64,000 bases of DNA, from contig NC_135177.1 in assembly GCF_041146795.1 (NCBI RefSeq), positions 25,610,060 through 25,674,059 of the forward strand, given 5' to 3'. Positions 24,409-35,699 of this stretch are shown piece by piece. The stretch is from Maylandia zebra (taxonomy: Eukaryota; Chordata; Actinopteri; Cichliformes; Cichlidae). The notes beneath the pieces were generated by a model that did no database searches, had not been told where the DNA came from, and saw nothing but the letters and a program-made list of their open reading frames with translations. Made by a program: the position numbers and the translations under genes. How positions within the stretch are numbered: the stretch's first letter is position 1; each line of letters opens with the position of its first letter.

Positions 24409-24695
24409 TGTGTGGTAAAGCTCTCCATACAAGCATGTGGATCAATATTTCTATGACTGATTAAAGTACAATTCTCCCTTAATTTATGCACTCCAAGGTT
24501 TTTGTTTAGTGAGTGATAAACATGTTATGTTCCCATATTAATATAACCATAGCATTAAGCATAGATGCAATAGCTATCCTCTGAAGAGTAACCTGTCTTT
24601 TTCTATTGTCCTGTTTTTGCTGAGTTAAGTAGCCTTTGATTATGCATCATTTTCAACCTTTTTAAGCATTTATGTTTATTTTGGACTTCTGTACA

Positions 24696-24850
24696 ATTAA
24701 AAACACATGTCATAATGGAATATTATTTGTTTGTGAAAGTTGCGCATCCCTTTAAATGCAAAACAGTAATTTAAAAGACATTTTTAGAAATTGCATATAT
24801 ACATAAACACTGCAAAACATAAAATTAACAAAAGCTGCTCTTACATTTAT
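24696..24850. terminator. Facing poly(A) signals of prr19 and tlr
   Basis: ATTAAA at 24696-24701 (+) fits the end of prr19. AATAAA on the minus strand at 24845-24850 fits the end of the TLR gene. The two 3' ends face each other inside about 550 bases. Confidence 0.4.
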
Positions 24851-24956
24851 TACACATTATATTGCATATTTACAACATAACTTCATCACAGATAAACACA
24901 TTTAGACTGAAAGGTTAATTGAGTAAAACCACAAATCACACATTCTTATTTTCTTT

Positions 24957-27884
24957 CTAAGGTTGCAAGTAAAAGTTTTCATCAGATCTCTCATCCGTAA
25001 AGTCTTCAGCTTCTTTGCTCTCACGAGTTGCAGAATATTCTTCTGTCTCTAGTCTGGTCCCTGTTTTTATTCCTCTACGCAGCTGATTCCAGAACAGTTC
25101 CTGCGCCTGTGTTGGGTTAGTACAGTCTGAACCAGGCCACTGCAGGTAAGTTTTTTTTAACATAACTTTCCTCATGCGATGATACGAAGACAACTGCCTC
25201 TCAGAGATTGGCTCCAGAAAAACGAGCAGGAGAACATCTCTGTGCTCATCAAAGAGTCTGTAACTGGCAAGCTGGATTTCCAGAGAACACCACTCACTTT
25301 GCAGAAAATTCCTGCTCACCACACAAATGGTTTTCCGGCTGCTGTATACAGCAGAAACAATATTGTCCACAATATCACGGCCCAACTCAAAGTCCCTGTG
25401 GTGCAGGCAAAGCTTAAAAGATGATCCGCCTCCCTCCAAGTTGGGTAACAATTGGTCCATGACCCATTGTTCATCAGATGAGTTATAGGAAATAAATGCA
25501 TCATATTTACAATTCTCCTCCTCCTCATGGAATCTGCTCCACTGCTCACTAAACCAGGCCCGAAACACATAGTAGCTGTACTTCATTTTCCAGTAGAGTT
25601 TAACATAGAATAAGGGAATGATTGTAAACAAGAAGATTGCAGCTGATGTGCTAAAAAACAGGTACATTCCTATATCTCCGCGACAAACTTTAGTGTCAAA
25701 ATTGTAAAATTTGAGTTTTGGATTGTGTTGGCATGACAGGTTGTACAGGTACACCACCTGAACATCTGTGTTATTCTTTGTATAATTTTGCAAAGGCCCG
25801 TTGTTGCAGGTGCAGCTTACAGGATTATCTCGTATGTCAAGGTAACGAAGCATAGGTAGACTCATTAATGCGTCTACAGAAAGAGTCTGCATGGCATTGC
25901 GGTTGAGCTGCAGTAAACGTAACTGTGTAAGATTCCCAAAAACCTCTTTAGAGAAGTTCTGAATGCCCATATTTTCTGCAGCCAATCTGGTCAAATTTCT
26001 TAAATTTTTAAAGACCCCTGGTTCTAATTTTTTCACCCCAACACAGCAGTTATCCAGTGTGAGGAAACTTAAGTCTGTTAGGTCATCAAAGGTATCAGGA
26101 GCAAGATGGTATATGTTATTGTTGGTGAGATACAAAGATTTCAGCGAGTAGAGGCCACGTAGTAAAGTGCGTGGTAAAACGGTGAGTCCGTTAGGTCGCT
26201 GCCGATCTAATTTCAGATCAGTCAGTCTGCTGAGATTCATGAATGGTGACTCATGAGTTTCTGTTATGAAGCAAATCTGATTACTCTGTAAATCTAGCAC
26301 AGTGAGGGTGTCTTGAAATGCACGATATAAGAAAGGGTCAATTTGTTTTAGCTGGTTTCCATCTAGATAGAGCTTGGACAGGCTTTTTAGTCCATCAAGA
26401 CCCGATCGCTGAAAATGGGTAATCTTATTACCTCCAAGATCCAGTGTATTTAAAAATGTCAGGTTGAAAAAAGTCCTATTGAAAATGACAGAAATGCGGT
26501 TGTTGCGAATGTTAAGAATTTGCAAACTGACCAGATCTTCAAATGTGACACTGAACAAATCAGTTAAGAGGTTATTGTCTAAACGAAGTGTCTCGAGCTT
26601 TTTTAGTCCCTTGAGAGCGTGTATATGGAGAAATGCAATACTGTTTATGTTAAGTTGTAGCGTCCTGATATTTGGTGTATGATAAAAAGCATGAGAGTCA
26701 ACTTTTAAGATGCGATTGTAACGATAACTCAGATTTTCCATTTTTTTAAATTGAAACATTTTTTTACAGTATATTAGGGAGCTGAGATGGTTGTGCTCTG
26801 CTTTGAAGTCTTCTATGTATACATGTCTTCTAAGAAACTCAAGGCAATATGCACTCTTTAGGTTGTTGCGGGATAGATCCAAAGCCCCTGTGATATTAGG
26901 ACAATAGGACAGTGTGTTATTTGTAAGTTGCCTAATTGCATTATTACCCAGGTTCATATTTTTAAGATTTTTCTCTTTCAGCCTTTTTTTCAACAGTATG
27001 CATAATTCTTTGAGCATGCTGTCATTGTTCAGTCCTGTACCAGAGAAATCAACATGACTTGGATTGATGTTGCTAATGTTTAAAAACTCCACTATTGTTA
27101 CATTTGTTGAACGCAAATGCAAATAATTTATAGTGCTCAAATCAATTTGATCAAAGGCTTTTGTAGGCAGCTGAGAATTGTATGACAAATCTAAAATGTT
27201 GATAAAGCTGAGAAATGAAGGCTTACATCCCAGCGTTAATAGATTATTATGGCAAACATACAAAACAGTGAGGGACTGGGGCAGTGACACATTTGAGTGT
27301 CTGAGGGAGGTCAAATTGTTAAAGCAAAGATCCAGTGTCGTCAGATTTGTCAGATGTGCCACAGACTTAGCAATGCCTGAGAAATCTGACAGAAAGTTTT
27401 GTCTCAGGATTAAAGTGTGTAGCTTGAGAACAGATGAAAAAATATCCTCGGGCAGCCGCTCCAATGCATTGTTGGCCAAAAAGAGGGAGGTGAGATTCTG
27501 CAGGTCCTTAAACAGAGAAGGGTTGAGCGCTGATATTTTGTTTAATGACATGTTTAGATTCTTCAGTTGATACAAGCCTTGGAAAGCTAACTGACGGATG
27601 GTTGTCAAGGAATTATTATCAATTCTGAGGTGCTGAAGGTCTACTAGGTTACTAAAGCTGTTGTTAGGAAGGTCCGTCAGAGGAGTTCTTAAAATGGTGA
27701 GATTGATGGCAGATGGTGGCAGGTCACTGACAATATCAGAAATATGCATTGCATTCCGATGCATGCAGTTGAAAGTTTTCCCATCAGAATCTGCTTCTGC
27801 AATGCAGTTCCTGAAACTGTAACTACTGGTGAGTTGAACAGCTGCAAGAACAACTGTAACTGACAGCAGCTGATGGTTTCCCAT
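24957..27884 (-). CDS. Toll-like receptor, TLR11 family (TLR13/22/23-like)
   Basis: One uninterrupted coding exon, 975 residues. Order: signal peptide (1-22), LRRNT with paired Cys, a long solenoid of LxxLxLxxNxL repeats to about residue 685, LRRCT (CTCNNG and NLSCQHNP, about 685-732), one membrane span (about 738-760), and a cytoplasmic TIR domain (about 790-935). TIR boxes: YDAFISYNSSDEQWV (box 1), LCLHHRDFELGRDIVDNI (box 2) and ELFWNQLRRG (box 3). Such receptors sense microbial or damaged RNA or DNA, usually from endosomes, and signal through MyD88. The long ectodomain without the undefined loop of TLR7/8/9, and the single-exon form, fit the fish TLR11 family; I cannot separate TLR22, TLR23 and TLR13-like from memory. 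Box 2 has Leu where many TLRs have Pro. A splice donor at about 28620 on the minus strand suggests an untranslated first exon near 28621-28700. Confidence 0.88.
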   Translation of the reverse strand: MGNHQLLSVTVVLAAVQLTSSYSFRNCIAEADSDGKTFNCMHRNAMHISDIVSDLPPSAINLTILRTPLTDLPNNSFSNLVDLQHLRIDNNSLTTIRQLAFQGLYQLKNLNMSLNKISALNPSLFKDLQNLTSLFLANNALERLPEDIFSSVLKLHTLILRQNFLSDFSGIAKSVAHLTNLTTLDLCFNNLTSLRHSNVSLPQSLTVLYVCHNNLLTLGCKPSFLSFINILDLSYNSQLPTKAFDQIDLSTINYLHLRSTNVTIVEFLNISNINPSHVDFSGTGLNNDSMLKELCILLKKRLKEKNLKNMNLGNNAIRQLTNNTLSYCPNITGALDLSRNNLKSAYCLEFLRRHVYIEDFKAEHNHLSSLIYCKKMFQFKKMENLSYRYNRILKVDSHAFYHTPNIRTLQLNINSIAFLHIHALKGLKKLETLRLDNNLLTDLFSVTFEDLVSLQILNIRNNRISVIFNRTFFNLTFLNTLDLGGNKITHFQRSGLDGLKSLSKLYLDGNQLKQIDPFLYRAFQDTLTVLDLQSNQICFITETHESPFMNLSRLTDLKLDRQRPNGLTVLPRTLLRGLYSLKSLYLTNNNIYHLAPDTFDDLTDLSFLTLDNCCVGVKKLEPGVFKNLRNLTRLAAENMGIQNFSKEVFGNLTQLRLLQLNRNAMQTLSVDALMSLPMLRYLDIRDNPVSCTCNNGPLQNYTKNNTDVQVVYLYNLSCQHNPKLKFYNFDTKVCRGDIGMYLFFSTSAAIFLFTIIPLFYVKLYWKMKYSYYVFRAWFSEQWSRFHEEEENCKYDAFISYNSSDEQWVMDQLLPNLEGGGSSFKLCLHHRDFELGRDIVDNIVSAVYSSRKTICVVSRNFLQSEWCSLEIQLASYRLFDEHRDVLLLVFLEPISERQLSSYHRMRKVMLKKTYLQWPGSDCTNPTQAQELFWNQLRRGIKTGTRLETEEYSATRESKEAEDFTDERSDENFYLQP

Positions 27885-28126
27885 TTTGTCTTCTTGCAGT
27901 GCAAAGAAATAGTCCTTTAAATAACTTCTGTTGGCTCCTTTTTTTTCGTTTCGTTTGTTTAAATATTAAGTTGAAAACGTCTAAAGGCCTCTGTGTTTTT
28001 TCATCAGGTGAATGCAGGGATCTGAAAAGAGAATACTTTCAAATCAGAAAAAAATTCTAATATCAGATTGCAAATTCTCGCTTTAGGTATATCATTGATG
28101 TTTTCAGCTGTCTCTTAAAATCTGAC

Positions 28127-28411
28127 AATAATAATAATGTGCTTTTTAAGACCCTCAAAAGCGCTTTACAATTCCACTATTCATTTACACACTGGTGGAG
28201 GTAAGCTACAGTTGTAGCCACAGCTGCCCTGGGGCACACTGACAGAAGCAAGGCTGCCATATCGCACCATCAACCCCTCTGGCCATCGCCAGTAGGCGGT
28301 AGATGAAGTTGCCCAAGGACACAACGACCGGTTTGAGCTGACTGTCCGAGCTCAAACCGGCAACCTTACAATTCGAAGACAAACTACCAACTCTTGAGCC
28401 ACGATCGCCCC
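28127..28411 (-). repeat. tRNA-derived SINE, minus strand
   Basis: On the minus strand the head GGGGCGATCGTGGCTCAAGA and a B box (AGGTTGCCGGTTTGAGC) lead into the body shared with the copies at 8572 and 33510; the tail runs into (ATT)n. A 12-base hairpin, CCGGTTTGAGCT / AGCTCAAACCGG (28329-28361), sits inside. It lies upstream of the TLR gene. Confidence 0.8.
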
Positions 28412-28700
28412 AAGTACAAGTACATTTAAACATTATAAAGACGTAAATTGACAAACTAGCATTGTATATCTGATAGATTTTTAATCATTTTTAAAATATT
28501 GTAGAAACAGTATACAGGACACTCATCATGGTTATTGGAGCCTGCTGCCTTCAACTGACATTTTAATTTAGACTAAATATTTTTATAATTACTTTACTAA
28601 CCCAAGCTCAGATTCTTACCTTTTCTTGTTGCTGTTACCGTTTCTTATTAGAAGCAGTTGCGAGTCTCTAGGAATAGTCTCAGCATAAAAGAATCTTCTA

Positions 28701-30230
28701 ATCCTGAGGTGTGAGGAGCGTGTCCCCGAAGAAATTTATACGATGAGAAAAACTTTGTTCCTCTTTTCTTATGTTTTCACATCCACTTTCAATATAAATG
28801 AATGTTTGCCCTTCTCCTCCTCTTTAGGGTTTCTCACACGTCATTGCGGTCCACACAATGCACAATGTTGAAAAGCAACGAATTCCTAATTGAATACTAC
28901 AGGAATACAATATATGGCAAAAATCACGATATCAATAATTTTAGAACGATAAAAGAAATGCATAGAAAGAGTTGAGAAATAATTTGGTTCTTTCCTATGT
29001 ATAATGTTTAATTTTCACCCTTTACAAACATAAATTCTTATGATTTTGCAAATAAGATAACGTTTATTTCCTATCCTTAGACGATCCCAAGAAAACTGAA
29101 AATGTCATGATGTGTGAAGTTAATCTAATTTGTACTTACTTAAATTAATGCTGTTTATCCTGCCTTCTTAGACAGCTTTGTTTTTGGTGGCTGCAAAAAC
29201 ATTGAGTCAGAAAGAGGAAGCTGTCTATAAAAATAAAATGTATAGAAAGAGTTGCGAAATAGTTTTCAGAGAGTTTTTTATATAATACGTGCCACTTTTA
29301 AGATTCACCCTTTATGAGCATAACTTTATAATATTGATGTCATTCCTCAAACCTCCCCAGGAAAACTGAAAACATGTCCTGATAGTTTAAAGTTATAAGG
29401 TACCCTAATTTGTACTTACTCAGATTAATGCTTTTCGCCTCACCCTGTGCCTTTAGACAGCTCTGAAGTACATGGTCAGCCAAAAATAAAACAGTCAGTC
29501 AGAAAGGGGAAGATGTCTCCAACGTATTCTTCTTCTTTCATAATCCTTTACAGCTGTGTTCAACTATTTAATCACAACACATTAATTCCAATAGTTTTAT
29601 TGAAATATTGTTTTTGAGTGGATATACAATTTGCATTCACACATCTATAACTCACGTATTTTTAACACAATTATGTTAAACATTAAAAAAAGAAAAATAT
29701 AAAATTGTGAACATTATTGAATTGTATTGTAGGTAGTAAAAAAGTTCTCAGAAATGATGATGATAGTTATTTGAGTTTACCACCATAAACTGGTTGATTC
29801 TTTTTGTTTTGTTTTGTTTTGGGGGGGTTTAAGGGTGGTTAAGAGTTACTCGTGCTGCAAATTCCCACATATCCGTCAGATTTTTTCACTGATTTGTTGC
29901 ACAAACTTGGTGTCAGCACAATGAGTCGCTGTTGAACTTCGAGTGAAAGATACGGGGGTTTTAAGCCTTATTCTAAGACTCAGAGCTCACATTTAAAATA
30001 TAACAGATATACTATGTAATCCTATTAAACTATAGAATAAACAAGGAAAAACAAGAAGAAATTGTCAGTTTAGTCCAGTTATCTGACTTTATTTCTTATC
30101 AAATCCTTTAGCTTTACTACAATATGTCTATGCCATTTTTTTAACATTTTAATTTAAGATACAGAAACTGAAGAAATACACTTTCACATATTATATTACT
30201 TTGATACTTTGAGGATATCATATATTGTAT
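28701..30230. other. Intergenic, no gene seen
   Basis: AT-rich spacer between the TLR and cnfn genes. Two related stretches, about 28970-29220 and 29230-29480, share blocks such as AGAAAGAGTTG.GAAATA, CACCCTTTA and AGACAGCT, which suggests an old local duplication. No exon is recognised. Confidence 0.4.
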
Positions 30231-30236
30231 AAATTT

Positions 30237-30895
30237 TCAGTTTCCTCTTATCTTCTGCTCACGTGCCATCTGACATAATCCACATGCTGGAATGCAGGCC
30301 ATGACTAACCAGTCGTCACACACAGAGCCCTGAGGAAAAGCACAGTCACAGTAAACTGGTGACAAACATCATAGTTTGTTTTTTTTACAGAACCATATTT
30401 AGAGTGCTGGGATTTCAAAAATGTAATATAAAACACCATCTAGATTAGAATTCTAGAGAATTTTCTGACTTCATGATTGAATTCATGATTAGAATTCTAG
30501 TCTTCTTGTTTAATAAATGATTAGAAATCTGCACCACACTTACACCAATATTGTATCTGTTGCGTATGCTTGTCCGTAAAGCAATCAGGGCGCCGGGAAG
30601 GCAGGCCAGACAGCAGCTTTCATCGCTGTCCTGAGCCACCTGACAAGCCAGGATGCAGGGAACGAATGTTCCACAAAGACCTGGAGGTGAGAGATGTTTT
30701 ATCATATTTCTGTTATGTTACACTGTTGGTAAACTTCAGCATGTTCCCATAGAACTTATATAGACACGTACAGATGCCGCAGTCTTCACAGCAGTCGCAT
30801 GCATTTGTACTCCACTCTGACGACCCACGGGAGACCGTGTACTGTGTCACAGTCACCTGAGGTTGTGCATTTATCACATTTGTCTGGTATTCCAT
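30237..30895 (-). CDS. cnfn: Cornifelin (PLAC8 family)
   Basis: Three coding exons on the minus strand: 30772-30895, 30544-30680, 30237-30329; 117 residues (human 112). The PLAC8 cysteine pattern is intact: CDCCEDCGICLCGTFVPC, then ESCCLACLPGAL, RTSIRNRYNI and a final CGLCQMAREQKIRG, matching human CNFN (CLCGTFAPLC, RERYHIQGS, CQMARELKIRE). Mammalian cornifelin is part of the cornified envelope; in fish a role in skin or mucosal epithelium is inferred. The start codon lies two bases after a splice acceptor, so an untranslated first exon is expected. AATAAA at 30088-30093 on the minus strand fits the 3' end. CNFN is next to the CEACAM/CXCL17 block in human as well. Confidence 0.93.
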
Positions 30896-31151
30896 GGCTG
30901 CAAGAAGAAGAAAAATAACTTGGAGCAAATTAAACATGAAGGTCACTTACTTTACCAATTTACTTTCTTGTTTATAGAACCTTTGAGACACTTTTACACA
31001 GTTTCTTTATAGCAAATGTTATATATCCAAATCTGTGTTGTGAAAGCTTCTTAAGATTTTATTCCAACCAAAAATTATTAGATCTTTCTTGATTAAGAGT
31101 TTACCCCAAATCAGATATGAAGAAAATCAGTTAGTAGGATGAGTTTAAACT

Positions 31152-31275
31152 ACCTTGATTTGTAGGAAAATTTGCAGTCCCCTTCAACTCTTGAAGTTAG
31201 TATCTGGCTCCTGAAAGCAAGGTCTGAAATTGAAGACTAGGATAGGGTTTACAACCACAGCTCTTATACCCAATG
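31152..31275 (-). promoter_or_regulatory. cnfn leader exon and TATA box
   Basis: On the minus strand a donor (AATCAAG, then GTAGTT) lies at 31152 and a TATAAG box at about 31264-31270. The short exon between would be the untranslated first exon of cnfn, splicing to the acceptor just before the ATG at 30895. Confidence 0.4.
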
Positions 31276-31629
31276 ACACAGTATGCATAGGTTGTAGTTC
31301 AGTTTCTATGCTGATATGAGATGGCAAACAATGACCAAGTAAACAGGGCTGAATGCCTTGTAAAGGAAAAAAGGAAAAAATGTTTGGTTTTGGGGCGTAT
31401 CACACACCTAAAATGGTGCACCTAGAATTATGTGTGTGTACATAACAGGGGACAAGCTGAAAAAATTGAATGAACTGTGACGCTCAAGCGCATACTCTGT
31501 TGACTTTATAAAGTGGCACTCCGTATGTAAATACCAGTGACTCAAGAAAGTACTCAGCGCAGAAACATTATACTTGTTTAATACAATTTAGCAAAGTATT
31601 TCTGACTTCTAGGCCGTTCAAATACCACT

Positions 31630-31920
31630 TTTGTTGTTATTTATGGCTTTTTCAGTTAAAAAAAGCTAACAAATCATCAGTTCAAATGTATAGTGCATTA
31701 CATTCAGTTTTAAATATGACTAACTTATCTCTGTTAATCAACTCTATACCACAGGCCTTCAATCTGGCAGTAATTAAACCACTACTTAAAAAGCCATCAC
31801 TTGACCAGCTTTCTTGGCTACTTATCTCCAACCTTCCTTTTATCTCAATAATTCTTGAAAGAGTGGTTTAATGGTAATGCTAAATGGCTGATTTGAAGAG
31901 TTTCTGTCAGGTTTCATAAC
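31630..31920 (+). mobile_element. L2-like LINE, 5' piece
   Basis: The frame reads IPQAFNLAVIKPLLKKPSLD and, after a gap, ISNLPFISIILERVV, then EFLSGF-like sequence in another frame. These are the first reverse transcriptase blocks of fish L2-type LINEs. The next expected block is found again only at about 34570, on the same strand. Confidence 0.75.
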
Positions 31921-32288
31921 TTGGCAAAGTACAAAAATAGTGTTAGGGAAGGTTACAGAGGCGGAGGTGTAAGTGCCTGCCTCAAAACAGGACAATTTAG
32001 CTGCATTTAACCTTCAGTTAATCTTTATATAGTTAGGTAGGAGTCAGAACATGTTTCTTTTTAGCTGAAAAACATTACACCAGGTAACCTGCAGTTTTGA
32101 AAACGTGTTTTCCGACGATGTTTGCTACCCTACAATCCGTCCTACTCTGTAGTAAAATCAGTGACATTTGACAGTCCTGTTGCTCCCATTGAAATTTCTA
32201 TAGCCTATTTAAAATCTAAAACTTAAAATTGTCCGTAGCCTACTGTTGTTACCACTGTCCTGGATGCCCATTAACCTTATAACTCCTG

Positions 32289-32289
<1 letters not shown>

Positions 32290-32374
<85 letters not shown>
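32290..32374. repeat. (GT)n microsatellite
   Basis: About 42 uninterrupted GT units. Confidence 0.98.
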
Positions 32375-32375
<1 letters not shown>

Positions 32376-32815
32376 GTGTACAGAGAGACAGCCAGGTTCA
32401 TAATGGATATAAGGAGGTTTTTCAAAAAAAGGTGTAAGATCAAATGATCCGTCAATAAAGGATAATGTTGGATCAATGTTTCAATATTCATATCTTTTAT
32501 TAGTGGTACATGTGGTTTGGTTATTTTCCTTTTAGTTGAAAGTACACTGAGAGAGGGCTTTTTTCATATTAATGTAATTTTTTCATCTAATTGAATACAA
32601 TCTATTTGTGTATGATTGTCAGTCCAAAGAGGGAGAGAGGAAAGAGGGGAACGTGAGGAGAATGGTCAGGAAGAACCAGGTAAGAAAATGGACAGGGAAT
32701 AGTGACAGGCAAAACTGAAACAGATAAACTGCTTGAGAGAGTTGATCACCAAAAAGTGACAGACAGATTTGCCAACCTCAAGGTGAGGTGACATCTGCAG
32801 AGCCATACTAGTATC

Positions 32816-33135
32816 TGCAGTAAAGATCGTCTTGATGCATTCTCAATCATCCAGGAAAGTAAATCTCCAAAAGTCGATTCTGTTCATCTGGACGTAACGT
32901 TTTGTGGGAGAAACGTTTCGTCACTCACCCAAGTGACTTCTTTAGTCTCAGCTGACTGCAGGTTTCCCCAATCTTATAAATTTGCAATTCATTATGCAAA
33001 TGTACTATAAGATTGGGGAAACTTGCAGTCAGCTAAGACTAAAGAAGTCACTTGGGTGAGTGACAAAACCTTTCTTCCACAAAACGTTACGTCCAGATGA
33101 ACAGAATCGACTTTTGGAGATGCAGTAAAGATCGT
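32816..33135. repeat. Foldback element with 15-base flanking repeats
   Basis: Two arms of roughly 90 bases (about 32868-32975 and 33010-33120) are near-perfect inverted copies, for example CTCCAAAAGTCGATTCTG against CAGAATCGACTTTTGGAG and TTCCCCAATCTTATA against TATAAGATTGGGGAA. The unit is bounded by TGCAGTAAAGATCGT at 32816-32830 and 33121-33135, a 15-base direct repeat that looks like a target duplication. No coding capacity. Confidence 0.85.
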
Positions 33136-33509
33136 TTCATAGATAGTATACATTGTACCATAGGCAAAGTTGCCTCCATTTTTAAGATTTAAGTTTGTTT
33201 TTTTTTATTAATATTTTGTACATTTGTACATGTGAAATGCACTTCACACACGTACACACACACACAGTTGTTTGTCGCCAGATGGCACGTTTATTTCTAG
33301 TTTTCATTTGTTATGACCGTCCACAGTCTGACAGCTCCGGTCTCAGCTGATTTCCAGCTCTCCCTCTGCTCCTCTCCCGTCTCACTATAAAAGGGGAAGG
33401 AAACCATCATCAGTCCAAACGCCATCAGCTGTTCTCACCTGCGTCTCCAGCACCGCCCCTTTGAGCTCACTGCACCACTCCTCCCCTGCAGCCGCGCCCG
33501 GGACCACAT
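33136..33509. other. Spacer with isolated TATA-like motif
   Basis: Contains a short (AC)n and, at about 33383, CTATAAAAGGGGAAGG followed by a more GC-rich 100 bases running into a SINE. No gene downstream uses it as far as I can see. Confidence 0.3.
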
Positions 33510-33846
33510 GGGCGATCGTGGCTCAAGAGTTGGGAGTTCGCCTTGTAATCGGAAGGTTGCCGGTTCGAGCCCCCGGCTTGGGCAGTCTCGGTCGTTGTGT
33601 CCTTGGGCAAGACACTTCACCCGTTGGCTGTCCTAAAACTGGTGGTGGTCAGAGGGCCCGGTGGCGCCAGTGTCCGGCAGCCTCGCCTCTGTCAGTGCGC
33701 CCCAGGGTGGCTGTGGCTACAATGTAGCTTGCCATCACCAGTGTGTGAATGTGTGCTTGAATGGGTGGATGACTGGATATGTAAAGCGCTTTGGGGTCCT
33801 TAGGGACTAGTAAAGCGCTATATAAATACAGGCCATTTACCATTTA
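33510..33846 (+). repeat. tRNA-derived SINE, full length
   Basis: Head GGGCGATCGTGGCTCAAGAG with B box GGTTCGAGCC, shared body, and tail ATATAAATACAGGCCATTTACC. The cleanest copy in the window. Confidence 0.85.
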
Positions 33847-34139
33847 CACCTCCGCCACAGTACATTTCAAGGACTCTTCTATTTTTGGAGTGTATTTTTG
33901 TGTATCTGTAATATATTATACATACACATTAAAAGTGAATCTCTGTCCACTCAGTTTACTTCTTGCTCACTATGAACATCATTCATTTTTCTTCCCCAGT
34001 AATTAAGGTTAGGATATGTAATTTTTTTTTAAAATTCCAATCCATTCTTCTTTTGCAGCATTTAAATAACCTTTATCAGATTTGATGGTTTTGTTACAGA
34101 CTTTTCAAAAAAGTGTTTTCCTTTTTCACAAATGTGGGG

Positions 34140-34562
34140 ATTAAATTGTGTTAAAATGTACAAAACAGTCATGTTTTGTGATGAGGACCCAGGCACAGAG
34201 AGACTTGATGAATTTAAGAATCTTATGATTTAATAAAGAAATTTGCAGACTTGCATAGAGATGGTAAAATTATGATGACTGATAACGGAGACGAAGACAA
34301 CAGATGACGAGGACAGGGAGGAACAGAGGTATAAATGCACCAAGGAGACAGTCAGAGAGAACCTGGGATAACTGGAGACATTAAAGGATGCAGGGACTGA
34401 CAGAGACAGGGAAGAAGTCTCATCGTGACGAGTAAAGTTTATCTTGTCTGGCTGGGCAGCTCTCTGGGTGCTCCACACCCCCAAAGCTCTGATCCTAGAA
34501 TCCCCCCTGGTTAAAAATGATCTTCTTATGGCACCTGACAGTAACATCATCCTTTTGCTGTC
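34140..34562. other. Unclassified repeat-like stretch
   Basis: Purine-rich sequence ending abruptly where L2 coding sequence resumes at about 34565. Probably part of the material inserted into the L2 element. Family not recognised. Confidence 0.3.
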
Positions 34563-34564
34563 AG

Positions 34565-35693
34565 AGGCTATACTTCAGTGCATCATTCATTGTTGACCAC
34601 AATATTTTATTAGAGACATTGGGGCAAGCATTAGGTATTTAAGGCACTGCTATGCAGTGGTTTGAATTTTATCTAGACTCCAACAGATTTTATGCTAGGA
34701 CCAGTTCTGTTTACTTTGTATATGCTATCATTAGAAGGCATAGCATACATTTTCACTGCTATGCAGATGATCCCCAGCTTTATCTAGCTCTGAAGCTAGA
34801 TAACACACACCAGTTAGTTAAACTGAATGAATATCTTAAACACATAACTACCTGAATGACTTCTAACTTTCTGCTTCTAAATTCAGGTAAAACTGAGCAT
34901 ATTGTACTCAGCCCTAAAAATCCTAGAAATATGGTCTCTAACCAGACGCTTTCTCTGGATGACAGTGCCTTAGTCTCCTGTATTACTGTGAGGAATCTTG
35001 CAACTGTTCTTGGTGAGAATGTGTCCTTCAATGCGCATATTGAACAAATATGTAGGACTGCTTCCCTCTCCTTTTGTGCAATATCTTTCAAATTAGAAAC
35101 GTCTGATCGTGATGCTAAAAAATGAGTTAGTTGAGAATTACTTTCTGGCTGGACTATTGGATATCATTATTATCAGGCTGTCCTAAAAACTTACTGAAAA
35201 GTCTTGAGTTTATCCAAAATTCAGCAAATAGAAAGAGAGAGTGTATTTTTCCTATATTATCTTCTCTTCATTGGCTCCCTGTTAAATCCAGAATCAAATT
35301 TAAACTCTGTCTCCTCACATACAAGGTCTTGAATAATCGGGGCCCATCTTACCTTAATGACCTCATTCATACACCACTCTGCATTTAATTATTAGCTGTT
35401 ATTAATCTCAGGTTCTCTTCTACACTCTGTCTTTGGCCTGTTTTTCCCCTTCTCCCTCCCAGCCAGTCGAGGTAAGTGGTTGCCCCTCCATGAGCTTGGT
35501 TCTGCCAGTTGTTTCTTTCCATTAAAAGGACATTTTTCCTTCCCACCATGTGTAAGTGCTTGCTCATATGGGGCCATCAAATTCTTGGGGGTTTCCCTGT
35601 ATTATCATACGGTCTTTGCTATCTTACAATATAAAGTGCCTTAAGGCAACTGTTTTTGTAATTTTGCACTATATACATACATTAAATTGAACT
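34565..35693 (+). mobile_element. L2-like LINE, 3' piece
   Basis: Pieces in changing frames give FIVDHNILLETLGQALGI, AMQWFEFYLDS, FHCYADDPQLYLAL (the YADD polymerase site), NSGKTEHIVLSPKNP, SLHWLPVKSRIKFKL and GPSYLNDLI, the standard order of an L2-type polymerase. The 3' end has the usual TATAAAGTGCCTTAAGGCAA and ATTAAATTGAACTGAA tail. Stops and frame changes are many, so it is old. Confidence 0.85.
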
Positions 35694-35699
35694 GAATAC

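Noticed and set aside
32249-32491. Open frames through the (GT)n tract
   Set aside because: Products are Cys-Val or Thr-His repeats from the microsatellite.
34140-34562. A separate LTR-type element
   Set aside because: No paired ends, primer site or coding domain could be seen; left unclassified.
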